This document shows positions 6,379 through 7,703 of a stretch of 7,703 bases of DNA, piece by piece. The stretch covers positions 1 through 7,703 of the forward strand of contig JACZUR010000104.1 of NCBI GenBank assembly GCA_022573095.1, written 5' to 3'. The notes beneath the pieces were generated by a model. It saw nothing but the letters and a program-made list of their open reading frames with translations, was not told the origin of the DNA and made no database searches. The translations under genes were made by a program, and so were the position numbers. The DNA is from Gemmatimonadota bacterium. Lineage in GTDB: Bacteria; Gemmatimonadota; Gemmatimonadetes; Gemmatimonadales; GWC2-71-9. Within the stretch, counting starts at the first letter, position 1. Each line of letters opens with the position of its first letter.

Positions 6379-6410
6379 TTGACATCATTCGAATATTAGG
6401 CTACTATAAT
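6379..6410 (+). promoter_or_regulatory. Promoter of the DtxR-family regulator and multicopper oxidase
   Basis: A perfect TTGACA (6379-6384) is followed by TACTAT (6402-6407) at the ideal 17-bp spacing and by a perfect TATAAT (6405-6410) at a 20-bp spacing. Either could act as the -10 element. Transcription would begin near 6413-6418, giving a leader of about 32-37 nt before ATG 6450. This is the best sigma70-type promoter in the window. Confidence 0.75.
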
Positions 6411-6411
6411 T
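6392..6411. promoter_or_regulatory. Imperfect palindrome over the -10 box, possible DtxR/MntR-type operator
   Basis: AATATTAG (6392-6399) and CTATAATT (6404-6411) form an inverted repeat around GCTA, with six of eight positions paired. It covers the -10 element, the usual place for a repressor site. Half-sites containing TTAGG recall the DtxR/IdeR box, but this is a loose match. Autoregulation by the gene that follows is inferred. Confidence 0.4.
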
Positions 6412-6449
6412 TCTAGTTGCGTAATCACTCAATTTTGGACGATATTGCC

Positions 6450-7157
6450 ATGTCAGCTGCACCTGAAAGGGCCGGATTGAGCCGGTCCGCTGAGGACTAT
6501 CTCAAAGTCATATATGAACTTAAGGCGAAGGGAGTCCCGGCCCATACCAGCACCTTAGCTGCCGAACTGTCGGTGGCGCCGCCCTCGGTTAGCGGGATGA
6601 TCAAACGGCTTTCTGAGAGCGGTTTGCTGGAACACGCCCCCTATCACGGAGTCGAGCTCACTTCAACCGGCCGCCACGCCGCGCTGGGAGTCTTGCGGCG
6701 CCACCGCGTACTCGAGGCCTACCTCACGAGCAAGCTGGGTTATTCCTGGGACACTGTTCACGAGGAGGCGGAGCGGTTGGAGCATGCCGTCTCCGATGTG
6801 CTCATCGAGCGTATGGCGTTGGCTCTGAACAATCCGCGATTCGACCCGCACGGTGCACCTATACCAACCGAAGCCGGAGATATGGAAGAGCCGGAGTCGA
6901 TGCCACTTACTGAAGTTCCGGTTGGTTCGGTGGCGCTGTTCAGCATGGTCGGTGATCGTGAACCGGAGAGACTGCGCTTCATCGAATCGTTAGGCTTGAG
7001 GCCGGGCGTGAGCTTTAGGGTTGTGGCGAAACAACCCTTCCGCGGCCCGGTCACGATTCGGATTCCAGGTACCGCGGGCTCCAGCGACGAAGTAATCGGC
7101 CATGAACTTGCCGAGGGCCTGAGCTGCACCGTTGTCGAGGAGTTGGACCATGCGTAG
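6450..7157 (+). CDS. DtxR/MntR-family metal-dependent transcriptional repressor with C-terminal FeoA/SH3-like domain
   Basis: A 235-residue regulator. Residues about 11-70 form the winged helix (SAEDYLKVIYEL; LAAELSVAPPSVSGMIKRL; GVELTSTGR). Residues 75-140 are the metal-binding and dimerisation domain; 153-232 resemble the FeoA/SH3-like tail (GSVALFSMVGDREPERLRFIESLGL read in pieces). By motif alignment to DtxR, the ancillary-site His79, Glu83 and His98 are kept as His85, Glu89 and His104, and the primary-site Glu105 and His106 as Glu111 and His112. DtxR Cys102 is Glu108, as in Mn-sensing MntR proteins, and Asp16 sits where MntR has Asp8; this favours Mn2+ or mixed Mn/Fe sensing. I start it at ATG 6450 (TGGA about 10 nt upstream) because TTG 6417 lies at or next to the expected transcription start. 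It overlaps the multicopper oxidase gene by 8 bp, so the two form an operon. Confidence 0.9.
   Translation: MSAAPERAGLSRSAEDYLKVIYELKAKGVPAHTSTLAAELSVAPPSVSGMIKRLSESGLLEHAPYHGVELTSTGRHAALGVLRRHRVLEAYLTSKLGYSWDTVHEEAERLEHAVSDVLIERMALALNNPRFDPHGAPIPTEAGDMEEPESMPLTEVPVGSVALFSMVGDREPERLRFIESLGLRPGVSFRVVAKQPFRGPVTIRIPGTAGSSDEVIGHELAEGLSCTVVEELDHA
7137..7142 (+). promoter_or_regulatory. Ribosome binding site of the multicopper oxidase
   Basis: GAGGAG lies 7 nt before ATG 7150 and inside the end of the regulator gene. It fixes the oxidase start and indicates translational coupling. Confidence 0.75.
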
Positions 7158-7703
7158 GCCGGGTCGTCTTACGAGACGTGACTTGCTCAAGAGGGGTGCT
7201 GTCGGCGTCGCTGGGTTGGCGGCGGGCAGCAAGGCCGTTGCCGCAGCCGAAAAAGCAACTGCGCCGGGGCCTCACGACCCTGGCTCGACCGGGACGGTCG
7301 GAAGCGTGTCTAACGGCCCCATCGATCCCCTCATCTTCCTCGAGTCTTTCGATTACGGAGAGGTGTCGCGCAGGTTCGACGGTAAGACCGTGCGGGAGTA
7401 CGAGATCCACACGGTGGACAGGGAAATCGAGATTGCTCCGGGCGTATTCTATCCGGCCTGGACATTCAACGGCCAGGTCCCGGGGCCCACGCTCAGGGCC
7501 ACCGAGGGCGATCTAGTGCGAGTCAACTTCCGCAACCTGGGGAATCACCCTCATACGATCCATTTTCACGGAAACCATCCTGCGAACATGGACGGAGTCT
7601 TTGAACTGGTAGAGCCGGGCCAATCCTTTCTGTACGAGTTCGAGGCGAGTCCGTTCGGTGTTCACCTCTATCACTGCCACGTGATGCCGTTGAAGAAACA
7701 CAT
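7150..7703 (+). CDS. Tat-exported multicopper oxidase (cupredoxin), N-terminal part, cut by the window end
   Basis: The first 184 residues of a copper oxidase exported in folded form by the Tat pathway. The leader has the twin-arginine motif TRRDLLK (8-14) followed by a weakly hydrophobic stretch to about residue 33. A cupredoxin domain follows: FNGQVPGPTLRATEGD (106-121), then the copper ligands HPHTIHFHG (133-141) and HLYHCHVMPLKKH (172-184). Compared with the NirK nitrite reductase pattern, His135, Cys176 and His184 are the likely type 1 copper ligands, while His138, His140, His175 and His177 fit a type 2/3 cluster. A type 1 site in the first domain suggests a two-domain, NirK-like or small-laccase-like enzyme. 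Possible roles are oxidation of Cu(I), Fe(II) or Mn(II), or phenol oxidation; the metalloregulator before it favours a metal-linked role. Start and signal are clear; domain count and substrate cannot be known because the end is missing. Confidence 0.9.
   Translation, partial: MRRPGRLTRRDLLKRGAVGVAGLAAGSKAVAAAEKATAPGPHDPGSTGTVGSVSNGPIDPLIFLESFDYGEVSRRFDGKTVREYEIHTVDREIEIAPGVFYPAWTFNGQVPGPTLRATEGDLVRVNFRNLGNHPHTIHFHGNHPANMDGVFELVEPGQSFLYEFEASPFGVHLYHCHVMPLKKH

Noticed and set aside
6417..6449. TTG at 6417 as start of the DtxR-family regulator
   Set aside because: It lies 7 nt after TATAAT, at or next to the transcription start, so only leaderless translation would allow it; ATG 6450 fits the family start better.

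Overview
The window is a dense stretch of bacterial chromosome, moderately GC-rich by eye. It carries eight recognisable genes and the remains of a longer form of one of them. There are no RNA genes, insertion sequences, CRISPR arrays or phage genes. TGA is used as a normal stop by at least six genes here, so the standard bacterial code applies. The gene set (cytoplasmic S9 peptidase, SLC1-type symporter, FabI-spaced SDR, CoA-type Nudix hydrolase, DtxR-type metalloregulator, Tat-exported multicopper oxidase) fits an aerobic, heterotrophic, Gram-negative-type bacterium. Gemmatimonadota or a similar environmental lineage is my impression only; nothing in the window proves it.

Layout. Minus strand, 3144 down to 38: a dicarboxylate/amino-acid symporter overlapping a prolyl-oligopeptidase-family serine peptidase by GTGA, a translationally coupled pair that looks like a peptide/amino-acid use module. 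Plus strand, 3185-3982: an SDR with the Tyr-x6-Lys spacing of enoyl-ACP reductases, divergent from the symporter across only 40 bp. Minus strand, 4565 down to 3999: an all-helical protein resembling the RsbRD N-terminal sensory domain, whose frame is cut by an in-frame TGA at 4476-4478. Plus strand, 4636-5484: an alpha/beta hydrolase with an intact triad. Minus strand, 5716-5516: a 66-residue protein with one membrane segment. Plus strand, 5755-6345: a Nudix hydrolase of the CoA diphosphatase type, with a perfect 8-bp inverted repeat across its start. Plus strand, 6450-7157: a DtxR/MntR-family regulator with a FeoA-like tail, behind a TTGACA promoter whose -10 lies in an imperfect palindrome. 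Plus strand from 7150 to the window end: the first 184 residues of a Tat-exported multicopper oxidase, overlapping the regulator gene by 8 bp with a strong ribosome binding site.

How the parts fit. The clearest functional unit is the regulator plus multicopper oxidase: a metal-sensing repressor, probably autoregulated, coupled to an exported copper enzyme, suggesting metal homeostasis or metal oxidation. The second unit is the symporter plus peptidase. The symporter keeps the fold and substrate motifs of the GltPh family but has lost two aspartates that hold sodium ions, which suggests altered ion coupling. The broken helical gene may be recent gene decay, a sequence error or, less likely, recoding. 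I see no wholly new multi-gene system; the best leads are the altered symporter, the TGA-interrupted sensor-like gene and the two palindromes at gene starts.
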